A stretch of 44,877 bases of DNA from Myxococcales bacterium (GCA_016794525.1 JAEUJY010000157.1:1-44877); one strand, 5' to 3'. Counted from the stretch's first letter, positions 20,936 through 28,307 are shown. A program made the numbers and translations. Notes: generated from the sequence alone by a model not told the origin.

Positions 20936-22420
20936 CTACCGGCGGCGGCGGCGCACGAAGCCGAGCACGCCGAACAGCGCGGCCAGGCTGGCCAGCCCGG
21001 CGCCGCCGTAGAGCATCCACGGCTTGTGGCGGGTCGGCTCGGCGGCGGCCGCCGCGGCCTTGGCCGGGGCGTAGTCGGGCTTGAGCGCGACCGCGCGGCG
21101 GAAGTTGGCGCTGCCGTCCTTGCCGGCGGCCTCGAGCGCCTTGCCCAGCGCGAACTCGCGGCCGGCCTCGGCGTCGACGGCGTGGCTGCCGGCGGGATCG
21201 ATGCCGAGCGCCTTGCCGTAGGCGGTGGCGGCGCCGTCCCACTTCGCGTCGCGCTCGAGCGACTGCGCGAGCGTCAGGTAGATCGCGGCGGCCTCGGTGG
21301 GGTGGGGGATGCGGCCGGTGGTCGCGAGCAGCCGATCGAACTCGGCGATCGCGCCGGGCAGGTCGCCGGCGTCGACCTTGGCCTTGGCCGCCGCGAACGC
21401 GGCGTCGTCGATCTTGGCGCGTTCGGCGTCGTAGTGATCGAACAGCCGTTGCGACAGCGCCGCGAGGTCGACCGCGGGGCCGTCCGCGGGGAACACGTCG
21501 CCCAGCACGTCCTCGGCGGTGCGCTTGAGCTCGATCGTCGCCAGCTCGCGGTAGGTGAGCCACAGCGGCGTCTCCTTCGCCGCGAGCTTGCCGCCGGGGA
21601 GCTGCAGCCGCTTGCGGGGCGCCGGCTTGGGCGGCGGGCCGGTGACGTAGTCGAGCCAGGCGGCGCGGGCCGCGGCCCGCACTCGCGGCGCGCCGTCATC
21701 GACGAACTTGAGCACGGTCGCGACCGCCTCTCGGTGGTGCGACGCGCCGAACGCCCGCAGCTGCGCGACGCGGAGATCCTCGTCGGCGGCGGTGGCGATC
21801 ATCGCCTTGCCCGGCTCCTGGCGATCGAGGCGCTCGAGCTGGTAGGTGGCGTAGCGGGCGCGCGGGGTCTCCGACGACTGCGACGCGATCGTCAGCGCCG
21901 GCAGCGACTGCGGCGCCATCGCGCGCAGCCGGCGCCCGCACTCGTCGCGGTAGATCATCGTGTCGGGCGCGAACGCGGCGTCGACGATCGCCGTCGCGGC
22001 GTCGCGATCGTTGGTCGCGGCCAGCGCCCGCAGGATCGCGACGTCGGCGATGACGTCGGCCCGGCCGGCCAGCCCGGCGTCGGCGCCGGCCAGCTCGGCC
22101 AGCCAGTCGAACGTGTCGTCGGCGCGGACCTGATCGGCCTTCTGCCGCGACGGTGTCTCGAACTTGCCCGACGCGTCGGGGACCGAGGCCTTGATCGCGC
22201 GCAGCACCTGGCGGCGCTGATCGACCGTGCTGGTGCGGGTGCGCTTGAGCTGCGCGGCCAGGTCGGCGACCGGCACGCCGGCCAGCTCGGTCACCGCCGC
22301 GGGGCCGGCGACCTTTCCGCTGGTCAGGTCGGCGACCACGGCGCTGGCGTCGCGACCGCCCGCGCTGGCCGGTGCGGCGGCCGCGATCGAGACGAGCAAC
22401 GCCAGGAGGACTCGACGCAT
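20936..22420 (-). CDS. Exported HEAT/TPR repeat protein with C-terminal TM anchor
   Basis: 494 residues from ATG 22420. MRRVLLALLVSIAAAAPASA is a signal peptide. Residues ~30-260 are alpha-helical with HEAT-like pairs (VIADVAILRALAATNDRDAATAIVD, RYATYQLERLDRQEPGKAMI, VAQLRAFGASHHREAVATVLKFV). Residues ~360-470 are TPR-like (AAIYLTLAQSLERDAKWDGAATAYGKALGIDP, NFRRAVALKPDYAPAK). The end MLYGGAGLASLAALFGVLGFVRRRRR is a TM helix with a basic tail, so the bulk faces the periplasm. No enzymatic motif is seen; it is likely a scaffold. An upstream minus-strand ATG at 22477 would hide the signal peptide; TACGAA 7 nt before 22420 favours the shorter form. Function unknown. Confidence 0.82.
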   Translation of the reverse strand: MRRVLLALLVSIAAAAPASAGGRDASAVVADLTSGKVAGPAAVTELAGVPVADLAAQLKRTRTSTVDQRRQVLRAIKASVPDASGKFETPSRQKADQVRADDTFDWLAELAGADAGLAGRADVIADVAILRALAATNDRDAATAIVDAAFAPDTMIYRDECGRRLRAMAPQSLPALTIASQSSETPRARYATYQLERLDRQEPGKAMIATAADEDLRVAQLRAFGASHHREAVATVLKFVDDGAPRVRAAARAAWLDYVTGPPPKPAPRKRLQLPGGKLAAKETPLWLTYRELATIELKRTAEDVLGDVFPADGPAVDLAALSQRLFDHYDAERAKIDDAAFAAAKAKVDAGDLPGAIAEFDRLLATTGRIPHPTEAAAIYLTLAQSLERDAKWDGAATAYGKALGIDPAGSHAVDAEAGREFALGKALEAAGKDGSANFRRAVALKPDYAPAKAAAAAAEPTRHKPWMLYGGAGLASLAALFGVLGFVRRRRR

Positions 22421-22427
22421 TCGCCCG

Positions 22428-22433
22428 TTCGTA
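22428..22433 (-). promoter_or_regulatory. -10 element TACGAA, 7 nt before ATG 22420
   Basis: Helps choose the start that exposes the signal peptide. Confidence 0.4.
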
Positions 22434-22545
22434 GCGAACCTGCGCCGGCGGCGCAAGTTGTCGAGATCGTCGGCCATCGTGGCGAGAGGACGCCGGGCCG
22501 GCGGCGGGTATTCCGACGGCGAGGCGGCGCGCGCCCCGCGCACGA

Positions 22546-22968
22546 TCAATGCAGCACGCGCTGGCTGGCCAGCGTCAGCGGCAGCTCGGTGTCGAAGTCG
22601 AGGAAGCGCAGCCCCATGGCGCGCGCGGCGCGCGGCTCGGCGCCGGGCGCGCCGAAGTTCAGGCACAGGTGGTGCTTCACCTCCGCGCGCGCGACGATCT
22701 CGTCGTCGCAGTCGCTCATCCGGAAGTGCACCGTGACCACCGCGCCCAGCGGCAGGATGTCGGCGGTCTGCACCATCATCCCGCCGGCCGAGACGTTGCG
22801 GACCACGACCTGCGCCTCGCCGTACAGCTCGCTGGCCATGACGCAGGGGAACAACATATCGAAGCGGATATGGATGCGCTTGTCGCCGGCGACCGCGACG
22901 GGATCGACGCCGCGAGGCGAGGGCGAGCGCGTCGACGATCCATCCCAGGCGACAGACGGGGGCTTCAT
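22546..22968 (-). CDS. PilZ domain protein (predicted c-di-GMP receptor)
   Basis: 140 residues, essentially a single PilZ beta barrel. Both signature motifs are present: RIHIR (R31xxxR35) and NVSAGG (N58xSxxG63), the residues that clasp cyclic di-GMP. Further barrel strands are VVTVHFRMSDCDDEIVARAEVKHH and AMGLRFLDFD. The first ~28 residues are Ser/Pro-rich and probably disordered. Its promoter is a clear TTGACT-N17-GATCAT, 7 nt before the ATG. It stands alone, divergent from the HpnA-like gene across an AT-rich 102-nt spacer. Such proteins often tune motility or surface traits; the partner is not visible. Confidence 0.9.
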   Translation of the reverse strand: MKPPSVAWDGSSTRSPSPRGVDPVAVAGDKRIHIRFDMLFPCVMASELYGEAQVVVRNVSAGGMMVQTADILPLGAVVTVHFRMSDCDDEIVARAEVKHHLCLNFGAPGAEPRAARAMGLRFLDFDTELPLTLASQRVLH

Positions 22969-22975
22969 GGTGGAA

Positions 22976-23004
22976 ATGATCGCGTGGTGCGCTGATGAAG
23001 TCAA
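22976..23004 (-). promoter_or_regulatory. Promoter TTGACT-N17-GATCAT for the PilZ gene
   Basis: On the minus strand TTGACT (22999-23004) and GATCAT (22976-22981) are 17 nt apart, and the ATG follows 7 nt after the -10. Transcript would be leaderless. Confidence 0.6.
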
Positions 23005-23058
23005 AAAACGTACATGTAGGATAAAATCATCCATCGCCCAGGTCCGCGCGATCCATTG

Positions 23059-23064
23059 TAAATT
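23059..23064 (+). promoter_or_regulatory. -10 element TAAATT, 6 nt before GTG 23071
   Basis: Five of six bases match the -10 consensus. The surrounding 100 nt are unusually AT-rich for this DNA. Confidence 0.55.
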
Positions 23065-23070
23065 CGCCGG

Positions 23071-24075
23071 GTGAAGACGCTGGTCACTGGCGCTGGGGGC
23101 TTCATCGGCTCCGCCGTCGTGCGTGCGCTCCTGGCCGAGGGGCGGGCGGTCCGCGCCACCCTGGCCCCCGGCGAATCGCCCGCCAACCTCGAGGGGCTCG
23201 ACGTCGAGCGCGTCACCGTCGACGTGTGCGATCGCGCGGCGGTGGCGGCGGCGGTCCGCGGCTGCGACGTGGTCTATCACCTGGCGGCGATCTACAGCCT
23301 GTGGCTGCCGGACGAGTCGGTGATCTTCCGGGTGAACGTCGAGGGCACCAAGAACGTGCTGGCCGCGGCGGCCAAGGCCGGCGTGCGCCGGGTGGTGCAC
23401 ACCAGCTCGATCGCCGCGATCGGCGTGCCGCCGCCCGGGCAGCTCGCCGACGAGCAGTTCGTATGGAACCACTGGCGCGGCGGCAGCGCGTACATCCGCT
23501 CGAAGTACCTCTCCGATCTCGACGCGCAGCGCGCCGCGGCCGACGGCGTGCCGGTGGTGATCGTCTGCCCGGCGTTCCCGTTCGGCGAGCGCGACCGCGG
23601 CCCGACGCCGACCGGGCGGTTCATCGTCGAGGCGCTGGCCCGCCGCGTGCCCGGCTACACCGAGGGCGGCTTCTGCGCGGTCGACGTCGACGACGTCGCC
23701 GCGTGCCACCTCGCGGCCGAGGCCCGGGGCCGGATCGGCGAGCGCTACATCGCCGGCAGCCACAACGTCACCTACCGCGAGTTCTTCGCCGCGGTGACCC
23801 GGATCGCCGGGCTGCCGCCGATCCGCCATCGGCTGCCCAACGCCGCGGTGCTCGCCGGGGCGTGGCTGGCCGAGCGCTGGGCCGAGCACGGCGGGCCGCC
23901 GCCGCGCATCACCAGCAAGGCCGCGCGCTACGCGCTGGCCACCGTCTGGTACGACGGCGAGAAGGCGCGCCGCGAGCTGGGCATGCCGCGCACGCCGCTC
24001 GACGAGACCATCGCCAAGGCGGTGCGCTGGTTCCGCGATCATCCCGTGGTCGACCCGGCGCACCGCCGGGCGTAG
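23071..24075 (+). CDS. NAD-dependent epimerase/dehydratase, HpnA-like
   Basis: 334 residues, an extended short-chain dehydrogenase. The Rossmann motif is GAGGFIGS (residues 7-14), catalytic Ser lies in VVHTSSIAAIG, and the YxxxK pair is Tyr141/Lys145 in YIRSKYL. Segments such as VYHLAAIYSLW, NVEGTKNVLAAAAKAGVRRVV, PTPTGRFIVEAL, CAVDVDDVAACHLAAE and GERYIAGSHNVTYREFF match the hopanoid-associated sugar epimerase (HpnA) subgroup. No squalene-hopene cyclase or other hopanoid gene is in the window, so the sugar-nucleotide or other substrate is open. It shares a spacer with the divergent PilZ gene. Confidence 0.88.
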   Translation: MKTLVTGAGGFIGSAVVRALLAEGRAVRATLAPGESPANLEGLDVERVTVDVCDRAAVAAAVRGCDVVYHLAAIYSLWLPDESVIFRVNVEGTKNVLAAAAKAGVRRVVHTSSIAAIGVPPPGQLADEQFVWNHWRGGSAYIRSKYLSDLDAQRAAADGVPVVIVCPAFPFGERDRGPTPTGRFIVEALARRVPGYTEGGFCAVDVDDVAACHLAAEARGRIGERYIAGSHNVTYREFFAAVTRIAGLPPIRHRLPNAAVLAGAWLAERWAEHGGPPPRITSKAARYALATVWYDGEKARRELGMPRTPLDETIAKAVRWFRDHPVVDPAHRRA

Positions 24076-24078
24076 ACT
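24073..24078 (+). promoter_or_regulatory. -10 element TAGACT, 6 nt before GTG 24085
   Basis: Overlaps the stop codon of the preceding gene. Leaderless-type spacing. Confidence 0.5.
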
Positions 24079-24084
24079 CCCGGC

Positions 24085-24873
24085 GTGCGGATCGCCCTGG
24101 CCCTCGCGCTGGCGCTCGCCCTCGGGCGACCGGCCCCGGCGCGCGCCGAGCCGCCGATGCCGTGGCTGGGCATCTCGTACCAACAGCTCGCCGGCGGCGG
24201 CGTCGTGGTCACCGAGGTCCACCCCGGCACGCCGGCGGCGGCCGCGGGCCTGCGGCCCAACGACCTGATCGTCCGCGCCGACGGGGCGCCGGTGTTCGAT
24301 CTCGGCGTGCAGATCCGCGCCGCCGAGATCGGCAAGCGGTTCCCGCTGGTGGTCGATCGCGACGGCCGGCGGGTGCTGCTCCTGCCGCGGCTGTCGGCGC
24401 GGCCCGCGCCCGACGAGATCGTCCACCTGCTGCTGGTCGGCCACGATCTGCCGGCGCTGGCGGCGGTCGACGAGCTGGGCCTGCCGGTGCGGCGCGACGC
24501 GTGGCGCGGCCAGCCGATGGCGCTGGCGGTGTTCGACGCGCGCTGCGACGCGTGCGCCCGCGACGTCGCGGGGCTGGTCGGCGAGCTGGCGGCGCGCGGC
24601 GTCGACGATCGCGTGCGGCTGCGCGCGGTGGTGCTGGCCGACACGCAGGTCGAGCTCGACGCGCTGCGCGCCCTGACGCCGCTGCCGATCGCGGCCTGGC
24701 GGGTGGCGCGCACCGACGGCGTCGGGCTGCTCGGCGCGCTCGACGGCCGCGTCGACGGCGTCGTGCTGGTGGCCGACGGCGACGGGCGGATCCGGTATGC
24801 GGCGGCGGCGTCGAGCGGCGAGCTGGCCCACGACGGCGCGTGCCAGGTCGTGACCGGGTTGATCGCGCCGTAG
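24085..24873 (+). CDS. Exported PDZ domain protein with thioredoxin-like CxxC domain
   Basis: 262 residues. MRIALALALALALGRPAPARAEP is a signal peptide. Residues ~28-95 form a PDZ domain (WLGISYQQLAGGGVVVTEVHPGTPAAAAGLRPNDLIVRADG). Residues ~135-260 look thioredoxin-like: PMALAVFDARCDACARDVAGLVGEL carries Cys154-DA-Cys157 after a beta strand, followed by RLRAVVLADTQVELDALRAL and GVVLVADGDGRIRYA. The region lacks the usual WCxxC Trp. No protease triad is present, so it is not a DegP-type enzyme. A periplasmic redox or copper-handling adaptor that recognises C-terminal peptides is possible, but this is inference. A strong hairpin follows the stop. Confidence 0.8.
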   Translation: MRIALALALALALGRPAPARAEPPMPWLGISYQQLAGGGVVVTEVHPGTPAAAAGLRPNDLIVRADGAPVFDLGVQIRAAEIGKRFPLVVDRDGRRVLLLPRLSARPAPDEIVHLLLVGHDLPALAAVDELGLPVRRDAWRGQPMALAVFDARCDACARDVAGLVGELAARGVDDRVRLRAVVLADTQVELDALRALTPLPIAAWRVARTDGVGLLGALDGRVDGVVLVADGDGRIRYAAAASSGELAHDGACQVVTGLIAP

Positions 24874-24896
24874 CCGGCCGGATCCGCCGGCCGGCT
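24872..24896 (+). terminator. 10-bp GC hairpin directly after the PDZ gene stop
   Basis: AGCCGGCCGG (24872-24881) and CCGGCCGGCT (24887-24896) around ATCCG, starting within the stop codon. No T-run, as is common in GC-rich genomes. Confidence 0.5.
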
Positions 24897-25068
24897 CCCG
24901 TGCCCGTGCCCGTGCCCGTGCCCGTGCCCGTGCCCGATCGGGTTTTCCGACCCCGACCCCGATCCCGATCCCGATCCCGATCCCGATCCCGGCTCCGGCT
25001 CCGGCTCCGGCTCCGGATCCGGCTCCGGCTGAGACGGGCACGGGCACGGGCACGGGCACGGGCACGGG
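24897..25068. repeat. Hexamer tandem arrays forming a 33-bp perfect inverted repeat
   Basis: Six CCCGTG units plus CCC (24897-24935), then GATCCC units (~24961-24990), GGCTCC units (~24991-25029), then GGG plus five CACGGG units (25036-25068). The outer arrays are exact complements: 24903-24935 pairs with 25036-25068. No gene is seen in the 252-nt spacer. Confidence 0.9.
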
Positions 25069-25076
25069 GCAGGTCG

Positions 25077-25105
25077 ACCTCGGATCGCCTGCGGCGATCC
25101 GAGGT
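25077..25105 (+). promoter_or_regulatory. 13-bp perfect stem-loop just upstream of the carbonic anhydrase promoter
   Basis: ACCTCGGATCGCC (25077-25089) and GGCGATCCGAGGT (25093-25105) around TGC, with outer AGGT/ACCT. It ends a few nt before the -10 TAGCCT at 25113, so it could terminate upstream transcription or be an operator. Confidence 0.5.
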
Positions 25106-25112
25106 GACCTGC

Positions 25113-25118
25113 TAGCCT
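25113..25118 (+). promoter_or_regulatory. -10 element TAGCCT, 7 nt before ATG 25126
   Basis: Leaderless-type spacing to the carbonic anhydrase ATG. Confidence 0.45.
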
Positions 25119-25125
25119 GCGGGCG

Positions 25126-25686
25126 ATGTCGCTCGTCCTGCCGTTCCGCGATCTCCGCCCGGTCATCGATCCCGACGCCTACCTCGCCGACCACACGTCG
25201 GTGATCGGCGACGTCACCATCGGCGCGGGATCGTCGATCTGGTTCGGCACGGTGATCCGCGGCGACGTCATGCCCATCCGGATCGGCGCGCAGACGTCGA
25301 TCCAGGACAACTCGGTCATCCACGTGACCAACGACGTCAACGGCACGACCGTCGGCTCGCGCGTCACCGTCGGTCACCGCGTCATCCTCCACGCGTGCGA
25401 CGTCGAGGACGACTGCCTGATCGGGATGGGCGCGATCATCCTCGACAACGCCCGCATCGGGCGCGGCAGCGTGGTAGGGGCAGGTGCGCTGGTCACACCG
25501 GGCACCATCATCCCACCCGGGAGCTTCGTGCTGGGGTCGCCGGCGCGGGTCAAGCGCGCCGTCGAGGATCGGGAGCGCGGCTGGATCGCGTCGAGCGCCG
25601 CGCACTACGTCGAGCTGGCGGCGGTGTATCGCGCCGAGGCGAGATCGCGCGAAAGCGCGATTGCACCGGCGACCCCGGCCCGTTAG
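25126..25686 (+). CDS. Gamma carbonic anhydrase family protein
   Basis: 186 residues with the left-handed beta-helix hexapeptide pattern (VIGDVTIGAGSSIWFGTVIRGD, IRIGAQTSIQDNSVIHV, RIGRGSVVGAGALV). The three zinc ligands of the family are present as His66 (VIHV), His84 (VGHR) and His89 (ILHAC). These cytoplasmic trimers are related to CaiE/PaaY/YrdA; some hydrate CO2, many have uncertain activity. The last ~25 residues (ARSRESAIAPATPAR) are encoded by a GC palindrome (ATCGCGC...GCGCGAT near 25651) and look like an unstructured tail. The HEAT gene's -10 element lies over its stop codon, so it may also read through into the following gene train. Confidence 0.9.
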   Translation: MSLVLPFRDLRPVIDPDAYLADHTSVIGDVTIGAGSSIWFGTVIRGDVMPIRIGAQTSIQDNSVIHVTNDVNGTTVGSRVTVGHRVILHACDVEDDCLIGMGAIILDNARIGRGSVVGAGALVTPGTIIPPGSFVLGSPARVKRAVEDRERGWIASSAAHYVELAAVYRAEARSRESAIAPATPAR

Positions 25687-25689
25687 CTT
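25684..25689 (+). promoter_or_regulatory. -10 element TAGCTT, 6 nt before GTG 25696
   Basis: Overlaps the TAG stop of the preceding gene. It is identical to the -10 at 2456. Confidence 0.5.
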
Positions 25690-25695
25690 GGTGAG

Positions 25696-26616
25696 GTGAA
25701 CAATCGCTCGGCGGCAGCGTCGTACGGGGCGATGCGACGTCGGTGGCCAGCTCGGGCGATGCGCGCGCTGCGCGGCCTCGCGGTCATCGCCACGCTCGCG
25801 ATCGTCGCGGTGGCCCACCCGTCGCCGGCGCGCGCCGACAACATCGACGCGCTGATCAAGGACGCGAAGTCGGGCTCCGACTACAAGGTGCGGCTGGCGG
25901 CGGTGCTCGGCCTCGCGAAGGTCGGCGACAAGCGCGGCATCCCGGCGCTGATCGGCGCGCTGTCCGACAGCGACAAGACGGTGCGCGGCGCCGCGGCGGT
26001 GGCGCTCGGCAAGCTGATCACCGCGTCGACCCCGGCGACCACGCGCGGGCAGGCCAAGACCGCCCTCGAGAAGCTGCTGGCCAAGGAGTCGACCGACTCG
26101 GTCAAGAAGGTCGCGCAGAAGACCCTCGATCAGCTCGCCGCCCTCGAGGCGGCGTCGACCGCGGTCACCACCGGCGGCATCTACGTCTCGGTCGACAAGA
26201 TGGCGTCGAAGGCCGAGCCGGTCGAGGATCTGCGCAAGCTGATGCGCGACACGGCGACGATGGTGATGACCAAGAAGGCCAAGGACTTCATGCAGACCTG
26301 GCCGGGCGGGAAGGCGCCCAGCAAGAAGGACCTGACGGCCAAGTCGGTGTCGGGCTTCTACGTGGACGGCACGGTCAACGAGTTGACCGTCAAACAAAAA
26401 GGCGCGTCGGCCACGATCTCCTGTAAGATCAACATGCTGATCGCCACCTACCCCGAGAAGAGCATCTTCGGCATGTTGACCGGCACAGCCAGCGTCGCGG
26501 GCTCGAGCGACGAGCGCGACATCGCGCTCGCCAAGCAGGACTGCGTCGCGGCGGTCGTCGAGGATCTCGTGCAGTCGAAGGTGATCCCGACCATCCGCCA
26601 GAAGGCAGGCTCGTGA
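25696..26616 (+). CDS. Exported HEAT-repeat protein, first gene of the stress-signalling train
   Basis: 306 residues from GTG 25696. A signal peptide ends at SPARA (hydrophobic GLAVIATLAIVAVAH); the Met at 25759 would give a tighter signal and is an alternative start. Two HEAT repeats follow (DYKVRLAAVLGLAKVGDKRGIPALIGALSD, KTVRGAAAVALGKLI, then VKKVAQKTLDQLAAL). The C-terminal ~150 residues (GGIYVSVDKMASKAEPVEDLRKLM, SVSGFYVDGTVNELTVKQKGASATISCKINMLI, DCVAAVVEDLVQSKVIPTI) form an alpha/beta domain I do not recognise. It resembles periplasmic peptide- or assembly-related proteins in having a DxxVxxVxxDLV helix. Its stop overlaps the next GTG (GTGA), so it is translationally coupled to the HAMP proteins and may be their periplasmic partner. 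Confidence 0.85.
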   Translation: MNNRSAAASYGAMRRRWPARAMRALRGLAVIATLAIVAVAHPSPARADNIDALIKDAKSGSDYKVRLAAVLGLAKVGDKRGIPALIGALSDSDKTVRGAAAVALGKLITASTPATTRGQAKTALEKLLAKESTDSVKKVAQKTLDQLAALEAASTAVTTGGIYVSVDKMASKAEPVEDLRKLMRDTATMVMTKKAKDFMQTWPGGKAPSKKDLTAKSVSGFYVDGTVNELTVKQKGASATISCKINMLIATYPEKSIFGMLTGTASVAGSSDERDIALAKQDCVAAVVEDLVQSKVIPTIRQKAGS

Positions 26617-27602
26617 GCAACCGCGCCTACAAGCGCAGCTGGAAGAACCTGCTGATCAACAAGCAGTACCAGCTGCGCTTCACGTTGATCATGGTCGGCC
26701 TGGCGACCTTGCTGATGGGCTTGCTCGGCTGGTGGGTCATCCGGGTGGCGTCCGAGGCGACGACCGTGAGCAAGTCGGGGCTGCGCGGGCAGGCGTGCCC
26801 GCCGCTGCCGGAGACGTTGATGGCGGAGCAGGCCGCGGAGCAGGCGGCGGCGAAGGCCGCGAAGCCGGCGCCGGTGGTGAATGGGACGGAGCCGGGGACG
26901 GGATCGGGGACGGGATCGGGGACGGGGACCGATCCGGGCACGGGCACGGGCACGGGCACGGGCACGGGAGCGACGGGCACGGGAGCGACGGGCGCGGGAG
27001 CCGGTTCGGCGGATGAGGCCGAGCCGCCGCCGGCGGATGGCGAGCCGGCGCCCGACGAGCACCGCCGGCGCGTGGTCATCGAGTCGAGCTCGATGACGAT
27101 CGAGGAGCCGAAGGAGCCGCCGCCGGCGCCGGCGATCGTGCCGGAGACCTACGCGCAGCAGGTGGCGGCGCACTACGCGTGCGAGTTCGCGATCGCGTCG
27201 AGCCTGGCCAAGGCCGACCACAACTTCCACCGCATCATCTACGTGATGGTGGCGGCGGGGCTGGCGTTGATCCTCGGCCTGGCGGTGATGGGCATCAAGA
27301 TGACCCACAAGGTCGCCGGCCCGCTCTACAAGGTGACGCTCTACCTCGCCAAGATGCGCGACGGTCGCTACGACAAGGTCTACGACCTGCGCAAGGGCGA
27401 CCAGCTGGTGGCGTTCTACGAGCACTTCAAGCACGCGCACGCGGGCGCGGTGCGGCTCGAGCAGGAGGACGTCGCGCGGATCAAGGCCGCGCTCGCCGCG
27501 GTCGAGGCCAGCGGCGCCGCCAAGCGCGATCCGGCGGTCGAGCGGGCGGCCGGCGCGCTGGCCGAGGCGCTGGCGCGAAAGGAGAAGTCCCTTGGCGGAT
27601 GA
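26613..27602 (+). CDS. Two-TM HAMP-only membrane protein, paralogue 1, with Gly-Thr repeat linker
   Basis: 329 residues. TM1 ~19-46 (LRFTLIMVGLATLLMGLLGWWVI), a large periplasmic loop, TM2 ~208-231 (IIYVMVAAGLALILGLAVMGI), then a HAMP-like segment with MTHKVAGPLYKVTLYLAKMRDGRYDKVYDLRKGDQL and a short helical tail. There is no kinase, cyclase or methyl-accepting output domain, so signals must be passed in trans. The loop contains ~40 residues of Gly-Thr repeats (90-132) encoded by GGCACG/GGGACG hexamers, apparently a repeat array captured in frame. It is paralogous to the next gene, which starts inside its last codons, and is encoded upstream of a soluble histidine kinase, its likely partner. 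Confidence 0.85.
   Translation: MSNRAYKRSWKNLLINKQYQLRFTLIMVGLATLLMGLLGWWVIRVASEATTVSKSGLRGQACPPLPETLMAEQAAEQAAAKAAKPAPVVNGTEPGTGSGTGSGTGTDPGTGTGTGTGTGATGTGATGAGAGSADEAEPPPADGEPAPDEHRRRVVIESSSMTIEEPKEPPPAPAIVPETYAQQVAAHYACEFAIASSLAKADHNFHRIIYVMVAAGLALILGLAVMGIKMTHKVAGPLYKVTLYLAKMRDGRYDKVYDLRKGDQLVAFYEHFKHAHAGAVRLEQEDVARIKAALAAVEASGAAKRDPAVERAAGALAEALARKEKSLGG
26881..27003 (+). repeat. In-frame hexamer array inside the HAMP protein gene
   Basis: GGGACGGGATCGGG-type units followed by five GGGCAC-type units and GGGAGCGACGGGCAC repeats, encoding Gly-Thr/Gly-Ser. Same motif family as the intergenic arrays at 13240 and 24897. Confidence 0.8.
27578..27584 (+). promoter_or_regulatory. Shine-Dalgarno AAAGGAG supporting a TTG start
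   Basis: AAAGGAG lies 7 nt before TTG 27592, inside the end of the previous gene, and decides the rare start codon. Confidence 0.75.
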
Positions 27603-28290
27603 ACCCAAGGTCCCGGCCGCGGTGGTCGTCACCGACGGCAAGGTGCCGGGCGACGTGCCCGGCGCCGGCCCCGGCAGCCCCGGCGGCGGCTCGCGCAAGC
27701 ACCGCAAGCTGTCGAACTACCTGATCGACAAGAGCCTGCAGCTCCGCTACGTGCTGGTGGTGACGATCGTGTCGGCGCTGATCGCCGGCATCCTCGGCTT
27801 CATGATCTACCAGCAGGAGCACCACGCCTCGGGGCAGCTGTCCAAGGGCCTTGCCGAGCTGGCTGGCACCGACGAGGCGCTCGCCGAGTACGGCAAGGAG
27901 TTCGCCGACGACATCAACCAGCGCGATCGCACGCTGGTGCTGCAGATGGTGGCCGTCGGCCTGGGCCTGACGGTGATCCTGTCGGGCTTCCTCCTGATCA
28001 TGACCCACAAGGTCGCCGGGCCGCTCTACAAGGTCGGCCTGTACATGGAGAAGATGTCCGACGGGCGCCTCGGCACGATCACCGCGCTGCGCAAGGGCGA
28101 CATGCTGCAGGACTTCTACCAGCAGTTCCGCGAGGCCCACGACGCGGTGCGGGACCGGCTCAAGCACGACACCGAGGCGATGGCGGCGCTGTGCGACGCG
28201 TGGTCGGCGGCGGACACCGACGGCAAGGACGCGGCGGCGATCGCGGCCCTGCGCGCGCACGTCGACGCCCGCCGCGCGGCGCTCGCCTGA
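27592..28290 (+). CDS. Two-TM HAMP-only membrane protein, paralogue 2
   Basis: 232 residues from a TTG start with a good ribosome binding site; the gene overlaps its upstream paralogue by 11 nt. A ~40-residue Pro/Gly-rich cytoplasmic N-terminus precedes TM1 (52-73, YVLVVTIVSALIAGILGFMI). The periplasmic loop is short (74-113), then TM2 (114-137) and a HAMP-like segment 138-190 containing MTHKVAGPLYKVGLYMEKMSDGRLGTITALRKGDML. A short helical C-terminus (KHDTEAMAALCDAW) ends the protein with no output domain. It shares the LI[ND]K...QLR[FY] entry to TM1 and the MTHKVAGPLYKV motif with paralogue 1, so the pair arose by duplication and may heterodimerise. It precedes the TPR-kinase by 24 nt. Confidence 0.85.
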   Translation: MADEPKVPAAVVVTDGKVPGDVPGAGPGSPGGGSRKHRKLSNYLIDKSLQLRYVLVVTIVSALIAGILGFMIYQQEHHASGQLSKGLAELAGTDEALAEYGKEFADDINQRDRTLVLQMVAVGLGLTVILSGFLLIMTHKVAGPLYKVGLYMEKMSDGRLGTITALRKGDMLQDFYQQFREAHDAVRDRLKHDTEAMAALCDAWSAADTDGKDAAAIAALRAHVDARRAALA

Positions 28291-28301
28291 CCGCGGCGTG
28301 G

Positions 28302-28307
28302 TAGCGT
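28302..28307 (+). promoter_or_regulatory. -10 element TAGCGT, 7 nt before ATG 28315
   Basis: Suggests an internal promoter allowing separate expression of kinase, regulator and PspA. Confidence 0.4.

Noticed and set aside
24897-25068. CRISPR-like array
   Set aside because: Units are contiguous hexamers with no spacers and no cas genes.
22546-26397. 1283-residue minus-strand open frame
   Set aside because: Only its last 140 codons (PilZ) are real; the rest is opposite the epimerase, PDZ and carbonic anhydrase genes.
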